DNA from: Daphnia pulex
Lineage: Eukaryota; Arthropoda; Branchiopoda; Diplostraca; Daphniidae
Length of the DNA: 64,000 nt
Assembly (NCBI RefSeq): GCF_021134715.1
Contig: NC_060024.1
Span: 3,782,001-3,846,000 of the forward strand
Reading direction: 5' to 3'
In this document: one piece after another, positions 48,067 through 59,381 of the stretch
Position numbering within the stretch: position 1 is the stretch's first letter
Layout: every line of letters starts with the position of its first letter
Translations under genes and position numbers: made by a program
Notes under the pieces: model-generated
What the model was told of the DNA's origin: nothing
Database searches by the model: none
Seen by the model: the letters and a program-made list of their open reading frames with translations, nothing else

Positions 48067-49684
48067 ATGGCCAAACACAAGAAGAAAGAAAAGAGTGACA
48101 ACGTGAGTATAAAATCAATAAAATCTATAAATATTAAATTAACATTGATTGACTTTTTCGGCTTGTCATTTTATCATTTATGTTCGAAATCTTTGCCTTC
48201 TTCATCATATTATTTGAAACATATAGTTAAGTTTTCGTATCTTGTTTGTCTTCACATAATGCTTTGTTTTCCTGAAATTTCTCACAGGAAAAGAGAGTAA
48301 CACAAGAGTATTTGGATCACGCATCTCTGCTGGTGAAAGAGGAAAATAGAAGATCAAAAAATTTAACTAAAGGATGTAAGTTAAAACAGTCCATATAAAT
48401 TCATTTGATTTGCAGTTCATGTTGTTTCATTCTAATGTAAGAAAATGCCAAAGAGGTAAGGGATTCCGAAGAAGAATTGCAGATTTTTGATGAGGTATGC
48501 AACACAACGTTCAAGATGTCAAACATTAAAAAAGAAAAAGATGAAGAGGAAAACCACCTTTGAAAACTCTGGTCCGAAGACCGTCACAAAAAATTCTGCT
48601 GCTAGTTCAAGTGAAAACCCTAACCAGAAAGTAAAAAAACGAAGGTCACGTTCTTCATCAAGTAGCTCAGCCTCCGAATCAAGTTAATCTGAAATCTCAA
48701 GTTCAGATGAGAGCTCATCGTCATCTTTGACCTCATCAACTTCATCGTTGAGTGAAAAAAAACAAAAGGAAGAAAAAAGCCTTGAAGAGATCATCCAAAC
48801 GATCAAAAAGCTCCAGGAAAGCAAAAAAACCCAAACACAAGTCAAAAAAGATTTCCAGTAAGAAGAAAAGTGACACAGCAGCATCTCCGAATTTGTATGC
48901 AGAATATAACAAAGTTGCTGGGCAACCAATGGGAAAAAAGGAAAGGAAAGTACTTCAAGACACCAGTACTGGATTCAAACCTTACCCCAAAACTAGTGAA
49001 TTGACCAAAAAAAGTAATTTATCTCGATCCTTATATTCTTATAAGTTTCGTTTTTGTTCATTACTGTTTTTGTATTTTCAGAGGAAGAAACTGTTGGCAG
49101 GAAAGGTATAAAAAAGGTCGTTTTTCTGTCTGCCCCATGCCCTTAGTGACAGTGTTCCACCCTTCCGTGAATGGACACGTATTATTGGATATGGGGTTGG
49201 AAAAAAGCTGATCCAAGTGAATAATGATGCCACCTCAGAGGAACTGGTTGGATCTTTGTATAAATATGAACATTGATGTTCATTTGATCATTTCGATTTC
49301 TTATTTTCCTATTTTGAATGGGGAATTTCCGGCCCTCAATGGAATACAGTTCTCGTATGCCAAGGCGAGAAATGGTATTTTTAAAGAAGACAATATCATT
49401 GATAATTCAGCCAACATGGCTACCTTGAAGGTGACTTTATCTTTTAATTATTTTTTCATTCCTATATCTTTTACAGCTGAAAAATTAGTAAAAAGATGTA
49501 ACAATTGGTTAATTCCCCTATCTATGCAGAGTGCCATCGGATCTGCTGGAGATATTTTCATTATTCCACACCGGGACTTACTTCTTCCAACGGATCCAGT
49601 CGGCATACGAGTAAAATGCCCTGATTGCGGTGAAAACATTCTGTCCTGTGACAGCAGAGTGCATTCTGCCACCCATCTACGGTA
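48067..49684 (+). pseudogene. Lys/Ser-rich gene of unknown function, broken
   Basis: Exon 1 MAKHKKKEKSDN splices cleanly to EKRVTQEYLDHASLLVKEEN. Later pieces are ENAKEVRDSEEELQIFDE, a basic/Ser stretch (KKRRSRSSSSSSASESS), KKPKHKSKK, and ASPNLYAEYNKVAGQPMGKK followed by ERKVLQDTSTGFKPYPKTSE. A TAA at about 48685-48687 interrupts the Ser run, the frame then shifts near an A8 run at about 48755, and no in-phase donor was found after the second exon. Past 49100 a different segment begins (PPFREWTRIIGYGVGKKLIQ, then a CPDCGENILSC...H zinc-binding end), which may be unrelated. I do not recognise the family. Confidence 0.45.
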
Positions 49685-49690
49685 GGACTA

Positions 49691-51540
49691 TAGCATATTT
49701 TGAATAACGGGGTGAATATTATTTGCATATTTAGCATATTTATTTTAGGTTTTATTTTCCTATTTAGGGATGCAATTTTTTTTGTCTAGAAGGGGCAAAA
49801 ATAACCAACGAAAGAAAAAAAGTAAACAGGGATGCTGATGGACCAAAGGATGGCGATTAAAGATCCACGTACGTCCTTCGCAAATTCTTCGTCTTTTATC
49901 ATATTTCAAATTCTGACTGCCATTGCGATGGGCAGAACAACTAAGATTAATGTTAAACGCGGTTAAACGTAATGTATTCAAGTTTGTATTTCGTTTATTT
50001 GTGTTAGTGTATTCTCGAGTGTATGCTTGACCTTGTTTTTTACGTGGATCTTTGCACTTAGAAAATAATACAGATTTGGAACTTCCAATCTCAATCTTTT
50101 CAGTTAGAATTAGAAAAATAATACAGATTTAAAAACTTCTATCTATTCAAAATAATAGCATAAACTGTTCCGTTTCAACAAAAAAATATTGATGTAGTTC
50201 AAAATTTGACCGCTAGATTGCGGTGGCGTTTTTCTTTTTTTTTCGATTTTTTTTTCATGTCGTAAACGGCGCGCCATAACGCAAAATTTCCCTTACACGA
50301 ACAACGCTGATGAAAATATTTTAAACAGCAGCGCCTCAGGTGGCAAAACTTTAAACCAAGTAAACAGGACCCAAAGTAATAAAGCAAAAGTAATAAGCAA
50401 CAGTGTCTAGAAGTTACGATTTACGAATATAGGCTCGCGACTAGTGAAAAACCAGCAGGAAACAAAATTTGAGTCTCTAACAAGTGCAACTGCTGCCGAT
50501 TAATTTGCGAAAGGCCAGTCACCCGTCGCTCTCAGTCTCAGTAATTTGGTGCCTCTTGGAATAAGGGAGTGTGGTTTACCCTCCTAGTGGCTCCAATAAC
50601 AGCTTTTTGGCTTTTTGTTTGGTATTTTCATTTGGTAGGGTATTTGTTTATGTTAGCAATCAGAGCTGCTTATGTTTAAATTAAAGGACGGGCGATTTGG
50701 CATGGGAGAAGCCTAAAGGTTTGAATCTACATTCAATCTCGTAACTTTTTTTAAACATTTTCTTCGGTGTTTTCGGTGTTTTCCCGCTACGGTGGAGCGA
50801 GAAGGCGCACGGCTTTTCGGATCAACTTTCAAAAAGGTTTGTAGCGGTTCTCTCCAAAGTCCAGAATGAAATGGACAAAATTGTGGAGAGGCAAATAATC
50901 GTACTGTACTCACAGCAGCACTTAAATTTTGGTATAATAAAACACAGTACTGTGATAAACAAATATTTAAGTTTTTTAAATCTATGCTTAAAAAATTTAC
51001 TTTCTCTATAATCAGATAAACCTGGACAAATCCAGGGCTTTTATTTTGAACACACAAGGACGAGGAAACCTCAATGGCCACTGCGATATTATGACGTTTA
51101 TATTTAAGCGACGACATATGGACGGGAAAACTCAATGAAAATTGCAATACTATTTCTTGCAATCCATTTTATGTTATTTTTATTAAAGTTAAGAAGTTTA
51201 AAAACACAAAAATAAGATGCAAAATTATGGATTTGTATCCATCCATAAACTTACTTACACCTATAATAATAATAATAAAAATTAATATGTCAAGGTTTGG
51301 TAAAATACTTCTTGCCAGTAATACTTAGTACCTTAATTTCTAAGGAATTTTGAAGGATTCGAGGGAAGTTATGGTAATTCAAATGAAATTACTTAAATTA
51401 TTATAATGAAATGTTTTGATATTGAGGCCTGACCAACGAAGAATTCCAAATTATTTGGAACCACATCGATTTCCCCCCTTCGTCTTCCTTGGAACTCGAC
51501 GAGTGAGAGACAAACATCTAAGGCTGAGAAATCTAAAAAT
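49691..51540. other. intergenic
   Basis: No supported gene. A minus-strand open frame at 50713-51162 lacks motifs and has intron-like composition. Confidence 0.45.
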
Positions 51541-51848
51541 TTGTATAATTTAGATAAAACAAACGACAGATTATTGAAAGAATTACTAAAATTGTTATCA
51601 TCTCCCCGGCAGATATTGACGAAGAAGATTTTTCGCTTCCCCAATAGCCCTGGGCACTTAAGACCTTCGAAGATATTTGCCTTTGAGGATATTCAACCTT
51701 CATTGACGATGAGTCAGACAGCTCGAAGACGTTGTGAAGTCCTTGTGACGATATAGCAGCTTTCCAATTTACTCTCAGTTGACGTTTGGTATATGTTGGC
51801 GAAAACTGGGCTACGACAAGACAAGATTAACGCTACAACAAGCGTTAA

Positions 51849-52290
51849 TGTTACCTGCTCCAAATCGAACATCAAGTGCAGTTAATGCAGGTTCGCCCAT
51901 GTCACAAGAAACCCTGGAAGGTGGAATGTTCTGTCCCAGAACAATCGCTCCAGTGACACCCTACACACCAGCGTCTCCTGGTCCCGGAATTGTTCCTACG
52001 TTACAGTAAAGCAAAATCATTTCATGAATAAGGAAAAGTTCATTAAATAAAATTTGTAGGAACATTGTTTCTACCGTCAATCTGGGATGCAAGTTGGACC
52101 TGAAGCAAATTTGCATTGCACGCTCGCAATGCAGAGTACAACCCCAAACGATTCGCAGCCGTGATTATGCGAATCCGTGAGCCTAGGACGACAGCTCTCA
52201 TCTTCAGTTCCGGGAAAATGGTGTGCACGGGAGCAAAATCTGAAGAAGAATCAAGATTAGCATCCAGAAAATACGCTAGAATAGCATTAA
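51849..52290 (+). pseudogene. Tbp: TATA-binding protein fragment
   Basis: The first part encodes a TBP linker (CPRTIAPVTPYTPASPGPGI then VPTLQ). An intron follows at about 52008-52059 (CA|GTAAAG ... TTTGTAG|G), and then [15 protein letters not shown], the start of the first TBP core repeat. One extra T in ATTTGCATTG shifts frame, after which the core resumes as [36 protein letters not shown], and [11 protein letters not shown]. Sequence identity with TBP ends there, so the second core repeat is missing. The retained intron shows a DNA-level duplication rather than a processed copy. Confidence 0.88.
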
Positions 52291-52380
52291 AACATATGAC
52301 ATTCGGGCAAACATTTCGAGACGACCCTGGGCCCTGGATGACGTACATAATATACTTGCCTTTTCTTTATCCTTTCAATG

Positions 52381-52510
52381 CTTCCCAACCTGCCCATGGC
52401 CAACCCCAACCTGTTGGACAAAAATGACGTTTCTCCACTTCATTTGGCTTTTCATCATTCAGACAAGCCAGATATAATCAATTTACTTTTGGAAGCTAAA
52501 TTAAAGGAAA
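52381..52510 (+). pseudogene. single ankyrin-repeat fragment
   Basis: [20 protein letters not shown] followed by DKPDIINLLLEA reads as one ankyrin repeat. It starts about 90 bp after the TBP similarity ends and soon reaches a stop, so it is a scrap of another gene joined to the TBP debris. Confidence 0.6.
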
Positions 52511-52555
52511 GTCAAGGAGACGAAAAAAGATTGACCAGTTGGAAATGGCAGTAAA

Positions 52556-53396
52556 GAACAACTGCTCTACATAGTGCCACCATCACATTGCTATACTAAC
52601 TTTTACCCAACATCTATTCTCAAAGAATTGAAATCGCTTAAAGTGCCAAAATATATCCAGCAACAAGTGGATGCAGTCAACAATGAGCTTTTATTTGTTG
52701 ATATTTCCCCCACATTTATCCTTATTTCCCCACATTTCGATTTGCCTTCTGTTAAAAAAAACGAAAGAAACGTCAAATCCATCCTTCCATTCAAATTTAG
52801 GTGCGTCAACTCAACACAGCCTGACAACGAGTGGTGCAATTACCCCCAGAAAAAAATATTATAATCCGCTTAAATACGCCGAACGATGAACAAAACATGT
52901 GATAGAAAATGTAATCTGAGATTTTGGTATAGGGGTTAGCGTCTAGCCACACATAGTTTTGCTTCTGTTGATTTCATTTACTTTTTGTAGTCTCAGCTCG
53001 GAATGAAAATTAAATACATGACTAATCTGCTTGCGCACTAATAACATTTCACTATCATTTCGCGGCTACGAGGATCGAAGTTTAGCTTCGCACAAGAGAG
53101 CGGAACGAACTTTTCCAAAATATCGGCTCGGCATGTGGACGGGAGCGGAAAGAATAGAAAAGTAAATCAACGAAAATGAAAACAAACTACTCGTGCAGAC
53201 ATTCAGACACGAGTTGTGCTGCGAGCGGAGAAACGGGATTCAAATTTGAGATGCGAGGAGCGGCGCAATAATTAATTCAACTAGCCACAAAACCTATTTC
53301 GAGCGGCCGGAATGAAAACGATGACCACGGCATCGGGGAGAAGCCCATCACAATTTAAATATGAAAAACTCTAGATTGAAAAGGTAAAATCATTTC
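52556..53396. other. intergenic debris
   Basis: An open frame at 52574-52864 has no motif. No gene supported. Confidence 0.4.
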
Positions 53397-53715
53397 CTAC
53401 CTGGGAGTCGGTGTACACCTGACTGTCAGTCCCTGCATCGGCAATAAGTTGGGCGAACTGGATAGCATGTGCTCCATCCCAGTCGGCTGAAAGCAAATGA
53501 AAACTTCCTATTTCTGGGATCTCATTTTGTGGCTCCAGTAAATCTATTAAGAGGACCAAGTATCAAACTAAAAATTAAATCGTCGTTTTTAGAAATATTT
53601 TGCAGAGACTACCCAGAAGAATAAACACTTCTCCTGACAGCACTGCAAATGACATCTTCACAGCAGCCCAGCAGGTTGATCGTTGCTGGATTTTCCCCAC
53701 TATTTCTACACACTT
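53397..53715 (-). CDS. two-exon fragment of an unknown protein
   Basis: Two segments join in phase 1. One (about 53715-53612) gives SPGIRKCVEIVGKIQQRSTC then WAAVKMSFAVLSGEVFILL. The second (about 53545-53397) gives DLLEPQNEIPEIGSFHLLSA then DWDGAHAIQFAQLIADAG. Both have clean splice sites and a protein-like pattern. I do not recognise the family, and neither end of the gene was found. Confidence 0.4.
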
Positions 53716-53861
53716 TCGAATCCCCGGACTTTTTGTCTAGAACCTACAAGTAGACACAAAGAATTAATTTAAACATAATTTGATTTTTATGGTTGTCAGG
53801 TAAATTGATTCACGTGAATTAAAACAATCGATGTCTCTTCGACCTTATTCCATGGTTCAAA

Positions 53862-54101
53862 TTATATCTTCTGAACTCGCAAACTGCTGACATTATGTGC
53901 TTTGGCTGCTTCATTTTTTTTTTCATATTCGTGTCTTAACTTAATAGCTTCGTTTTCTTTTTTCACAATTTCTTTTAATTCGTCTCTAGAATTTAACTTC
54001 TCTTTCGTATCATCCAATTCCTTTTGCAGAGCAGCCATTTTCTTCGTGGCTTGTCTGCTTGTGTGCTGAATTGCTTGACTATCGTCAGACGTCGAATCGT
54101 C
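53862..54101 (-). CDS. coiled-coil exon, unknown
   Basis: After a TTTTGACAG acceptor the frame reads DSTSDDSQAIQHTSRQATKK, then a Leu/Glu/Lys heptad-type stretch (MAALQKELDDTKEKL...) and a stop at 53862. It could be the last exon of a gene whose earlier exons I could not identify. Confidence 0.35.
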   Translation of the reverse strand, partial: DDSTSDDSQAIQHTSRQATKKMAALQKELDDTKEKLNSRDELKEIVKKENEAIKLRHEYEKKNEAAKAHNVSSLRVQKI

Positions 54102-54107
54102 TGTCAA

Positions 54108-55748
54108 AAGAATTATGCTTTGATCCTAGAAAATACAAAGTTAGTAGTTCCTAAGGCGAAATGTCGACGTTTAACTCTTCGAACAACTTGTTTATTTGAC
54201 GATGTTTTTTTGAGCAGGCGAACGAAACAGCTAACTGCTGAATACTCCGAGTTCCAACGGGTATCATTTTTTAGAACGAAAAGCCTTCCCAAGGAACGCA
54301 TAATTATGCATAAAATATGCAAATCCTAACAAGAACAGGCTATAGCGAAACTGCCACGATCGCTTGCGATCGGACCTGTCAGAACCGAAATCAAGAGACG
54401 GTATAAATGGGTAAGTGGGAAATAACGGCGTAGTTCTCACACCCATCAGCAGACATCAAGCTTCATGCCTAATCAAATTCAAGCTGCGAGGGAGATTGAA
54501 AGATGAATCAGGATCGGGTCAATGGCCAATGAGTTTTCTAGACAAAAGTTTCCGGCGGGGCCCTGCTGTAACAACCCAAGTGTAAACAGCTCTTTCCAGC
54601 AGAGAAATTATGAATCCTGCACCACCATTCATCGCATTGCAGTACAGACGTCAATTAATTAACTATTTTAATCAACCCTTATCGCCAAAAAATATAAAAG
54701 AAATAATATTTTTTCCCAACGGCGCATGAGACTAGCTGAAAAACACTCAACCAGTCACACCCAACCAAACTGTTCATCGATTTTTTTACGACACAACCTC
54801 ACACGAGAAGAAGATTCAAATGGTATTAGATGGTCAACATACTTTTGACTGCTTATGGGTGGAGCTTATTCATTTCGTGGAATCGTTCGAAATGGGGAGT
54901 TGGCCAAAAGATTTCGCCTTGTTCCATCTCCGTCTTATCGCGGTCCTCCCTGCATCAAGAAAAATAAAAAATACAAAAGTTGTATTCCATTGGAAATAAT
55001 GCACTGTGACTATATCATCAACTGCCACACAGAAATTCAACCCAATACGAGCATGACATTTAAAATGAATGAGTGCATGAGACTCGGCATCAAAGATTAA
55101 AAAGAGGCTCGTCTCTACGGAAAAGAGAAAAGCTCGGAGACAGGAAGATCAATAGATACCACATATGCTTATGCATTAATGCAAATCAGATTCCATATTT
55201 TTGTTACGTACTAACGTACATCACATCCAACTAATTTGATATTATTATTGCCTGCATCCTCATCCAATTGCATGAGGATTGGTAGTAAACGTTATGAGAA
55301 AAATCTCCCTCACGCTCTATGAGAGTGACGAAGTTAATGTGCAGTTCATTCGCGACTAAAATCCTAAAAATCGGGGTCCAATTTACTGAAAGAACACCTC
55401 CTCTTTCACTATTTATTTCAATGCTCAAGCATGTCAAAAATTGCCACAAGCTTTTTCGCTCTAACGCGCAAACTCAAAGGGAAGGGAGGAGATGCAACAG
55501 GAATACAATAAAACGGGATCCGCAAAGTTTCCGCTTCGACACACATCGGAACACATCCTTTGAGATGAGAGCCCGATCCATTTCATCACATTCACATAGC
55601 AATTCCCACATCTAATTGGGGGAACTATAAAACAAAAAGGTAGGGCTGCTAATTATTGTAATTGTATGGCCAAATGCCTAAACTGCACCGTGTAAAAATT
55701 ATTTAGGATCACCTTATTCGATTGACAGCAATTAGACCGTGGGGAATT
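54108..55748. other. 5' flank of the GPCR gene
   Basis: No supported exon. A plus-strand open frame from ATG at about 54821 (MVLDGQHTFDCLWVELIHF) is 59 codons without a known motif. Confidence 0.4.
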
Positions 55749-56732
55749 ATGAACAGCAGTCATCAAGGTGAAGTTGTCCTCGCTTCAAACGGAGAAATAC
55801 ACAACCCTATCAATCTAGGTATCGTCTCTGTAATTATCAAGTGCCTCTGCTGTTCCATCGGAATTCCTCTCAACACGTCCATCGCTGTCACAATCACTCG
55901 GTTTCGCCGTCTTCGATGCCGACCAAGAAACTTTTTCCTGCTGGCCATTATCTTGTCCTACTTGTCGTTCTTTATCCCGCCCGCAATCGAACTCATTTAC
56001 TGGGCTCTGTACCCGGAAGAATCCCTGTGTCGTGTATATGTCGCCGTTTCTATTGCGCCGCAAGGTCTCTTACTAACCAACATGCTCTTGGCTCTGACTG
56101 ATAGATATTTAGCCATTAATCACCCCCTGTTGCATCGAGCGAAAATGACGAACCGATTAGCGGTTTATTTAATTATCATCTGTTCATTGTTAACGGTTTT
56201 TCTCATGAAATTTGTCTACATCGTCCGACTGGGCATTCTACGTTGCGAAGTATGGCTAGTTCACACCAAAATCAATGGCGTTGTTTTAATTATTCTATTT
56301 ACATCGTGTACCGTGCTGAATGTCATCATCTATCGACAAACAAAGGCTCTCCTACGTGAATCCCGAACCCTTCCGGCGACACAGGATGAAAGAGATCCCT
56401 CAAATGAAAGCCCCAATGTTAACAATGACGCCACAGCCGTTACCCCGATGCGCATTCATGCCGATAGAGATAAACTAAGCGAAATGGAACTGAAAGCTAC
56501 ACGAACTTTGGTGATTGGGGTGGCATCTCTCTGCGTTATGCCCTGCATAGCTCTCATTTTTATCGCATCTTACTTTGCTTGTCGGCTTGTTTCCGGTAAA
56601 CTGGCATGCAGTCACTTTACCGGACTAGGACCCTTCATGAAAGATATTAGTTTGACTCCCGCTGTTTACGGCCCTATCATATTTCTAGTAAGAAACAGAG
56701 AGCTTAGAGCAGCATACAATTTTTTAGGATAA
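55749..56732 (+). CDS. intronless class A G-protein-coupled receptor
   Basis: An uninterrupted frame of 327 residues starts MNSSHQGEVV. The amino terminus has an N-S-S site. Seven hydrophobic segments can be counted. Segment 1 lies about residues 25-50, with a short Arg-rich loop (RFRRLRCRPRN). Segment 3 ends in LTDRYLAINHPL, the DRY box. A long hydrophilic third loop is rich in Asp/Asn/Ser. Segment 7 has SLTPAVYGPIIF in place of the usual NPxxY. A Cys before segment 3 (ESLCRVYV) fits the usual extracellular disulfide. ATG at 55749 is the first Met; upstream codons in frame are non-ATG. The lack of introns and of an NPxxY Asn suggests a lineage-specific, possibly chemosensory or peptide receptor; the ligand is unknown. 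Confidence 0.85.
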   Translation: MNSSHQGEVVLASNGEIHNPINLGIVSVIIKCLCCSIGIPLNTSIAVTITRFRRLRCRPRNFFLLAIILSYLSFFIPPAIELIYWALYPEESLCRVYVAVSIAPQGLLLTNMLLALTDRYLAINHPLLHRAKMTNRLAVYLIIICSLLTVFLMKFVYIVRLGILRCEVWLVHTKINGVVLIILFTSCTVLNVIIYRQTKALLRESRTLPATQDERDPSNESPNVNNDATAVTPMRIHADRDKLSEMELKATRTLVIGVASLCVMPCIALIFIASYFACRLVSGKLACSHFTGLGPFMKDISLTPAVYGPIIFLVRNRELRAAYNFLG

Positions 56733-58078
56733 TGTGATAATTAGTTTCCCCGTCCCAGTTATGTGATCTGTAAGTCTGTTTCGCAGTCCATAACAAAGGA
56801 AAAAAAATATTTTGTGGGAATCAATATTTTCTACCTGCCTTTTTTCTAATTGAAATATTTAGTCTATATACTCTTATATTAAATAAATATAAAATTTAAT
56901 TTGCCAATTTTTATTATGATAGAAATATGAGTTTAATAAGTTCAGGATTATAATTATTCGATTAACGACGCTATCGCAAGAGCTGTTTTGTGTTTCCCGT
57001 CTTATTAAAAAACCACTAATGTGCACGTCTATCGTACGTAATGTTTAAATCCATATTTACCTTGTTCTGAGCTTAGTTATCGTTGAAATCCCCACGAAAA
57101 ATTGGGCACAGATTTGTTCTCTCTCCGACCTAAGTGCGCCAGTCGCTCCATTTATAATCTGTCACTACTGCTACCTGGGCAGCAAATGAGGATTCAAACT
57201 GCAACAGGTGAGCCATCTCTACGTCGCACCTGCCAATACAATCAAAACATGAAAACATTAGTTTTTTTTATTACAAAACAAAATATGTAGAAAGCGAATC
57301 ATCAGAGTGAAACACTTGGGGCCGCTATTCACGTAAAATTTCAGCACCTTATTGTCTCTAAAAGTCTACATCCTTTCCAATAAAAGATAAAGCACTTAGC
57401 TTACAATTTTAGATATGTCGAAGGTAAGTTCCATTCGTTAGATCCCATCACGAGAGTACCCAAACTTCCTCATAAAGAAAACTACAAATAGATATCTCGA
57501 CCATGCACTCAGAAGATTAAAATTAAAGAAAGATTAAGCGTTCAACTGATAAACAATGCAGACGAGACCGACAAGACAAACAAATGAAAATGAGAGAGAT
57601 TTGTCAAAAGCCTTTTAGCAAATGCAAAAGTTTTGATTGCTAAGTGCAGAGCAATAAGGACTAATAAAGCACCCATAATAATGCTATACAATCAAAGATC
57701 AAAGAGGATATTCTAGCTCTACACGAAGCTGATAAACTCGGCCATCTCTAAAATGCAAATCATTTTGCTGGTCCATACGGGGAATTCTGGACCACACAAT
57801 CCGGGTTGGTCTACAGGCCGTGGACATCATGAGATGTATCATCAGTTTTAGTTGATAAAGTAATACTGATGAAGAATACCTACAAATTAGATAAGGCAAA
57901 ATAAGCCATAAAAGGTCATCTGCTCAGAAAAAAAACAAAAACAAGAAAAGGTGACAATCAGCGTACAGACAATAATTCAGTAATGCAATTTTCTATGCGA
58001 AATGGTTGCCGATTCAAACAAATATGATTGGAATCAAATTGTAAATAAGAACTATATCACATAAGTACGATCCGAGTA
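56733..58078. other. intergenic
   Basis: No coding support. AT-rich, with only short open frames on either strand. Confidence 0.45.
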
Positions 58079-58800
58079 TTGCGCTTCCTTTCCGAAGTAC
58101 TCTTAAAACAAAATAGCCAGGTATACGGTGAGGCAAAACACAAACTGCTCGTGGAGTTATCTCAGACAAATAGTGTAGCATTGACAATGGATTGTTGGAT
58201 TTCGTCGACAATAGCCAGTTACAACACTGTAACTGCGCACTACATAAACGACGAGAAAGGCGATCTCGCGTGTCCTTGCTAATAATATAGGTTATATTGA
58301 GGAAATCATACTTCTGAAAATCTGACCGAGGTTATAAATGATATGTTCATTGCAGTAGGTGATCCAAATTATTCCAATAATATTTTTGGAGAGGCTTATA
58401 TGATTCATTTGTCCAAGATTGTCGTAATAATTACGGAAAATGTTATACGGTGAAGAAAAAAACTGTTTCTGGATCATCTCAGACAAATAATGGATTACTG
58501 GACCTCTTCAACGATGGACAGTTATACATGACTATAACTGAGAACTCAACGTCGAGAAAGTATAAATGACCTCTCGTGTCCTTGCTCCTCATATGGTTTG
58601 AGGTTATTCCTGCTTCTAAAAATCTGACCGAGGTCTTAAAAGTTATGTTCGAGGTCATAAACGGTATGTTCATTATAGTAGATGATTATTCCAATCATAT
58701 TTTTTTTAGCATACGTTCGGCTTTTATGATTTTTTTGTCCAAGATTGTCGTAGTTTTTAAGGAAAATGCTCCATACATTGTCGGGAATTTAAAAAAAAAA
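58079..58800 (+). mobile_element. hAT transposase fragment with tandem duplication
   Basis: The frame gives ELSQTNSVALTMDCWISSTI then ASYNTVTAHYINDEKG, the first catalytic-Asp block of hAT transposases (..LTxDxWTS...Y..VTAHYI..). It stops at 58282. The DNA from about 58140 to 58450 is then repeated in degraded form at about 58465-58790 (shared phrases CTCAGACAAATA, AAAATCTGACCGAGGT, TTTGTCCAAGATTGTCGTA). Both units have indels, so the whole is inactive. Confidence 0.75.
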
Positions 58801-59381
58801 ACATTTTGAAATTGAAAAATGTTCCGTGTTTTTCTCACACATTTAGCCTTGCTGTCAAAGCCGCAATCCATAGCGAAGATTATGATCATTATTTCAGCCA
58901 AAAATAATTATTTGTCTCGAACAGAAGTTTTGCACAAAAGTCATTCAACTTTTTTTTCATTCAACTCATTCCATTGAAATGGTGACGAACCACACAACTT
59001 TGAAGTTGTGGGAGACGAGGGTTGGATGATAGGTTCGTAACAACTTCAATGGAAGAGATTCGACTTTTGGTAAGGGTATACAACGATTCAAGGACGTTGT
59101 CGTGCGTCACGATTGGCACCCTAGCGGTTTTGTACCAAAGCGCAACAACCGCTTCGGTCCCAACTTTACTCACCCGATAAATGAGTGAAAAATATCTATA
59201 GAAAAGTAGTAAACTCATTTTTATATTTAGTTTATCTTGGTTGAGTGATGGTGGAACAAGATAATATTTAAGTGACCGTTAACCAAGTCAACAGTGGTTC
59301 GAAAAACATTGATATTTTCTCGAAGCGCATCTGTAGCCGTTTTTTTATTCAACCAAATTTTTAGCTTCATTTCATTATTTT
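58801..59381. other. 5' flank of the CYP4-type gene
   Basis: A minus-strand open frame (59218-58961) with KVGTEAVVALWYKTARVPIV may be another gene scrap. No promoter element was identified with confidence. Confidence 0.35.

Noticed and set aside
50713-51162. 149-codon minus-strand open frame
   Set aside because: No recognisable domain, and its middle looks like AT-rich intron or intergenic sequence.
54821-55000. 59-codon plus-strand frame starting MVLDGQHTF
   Set aside because: Short, no motif, no neighbouring exon.
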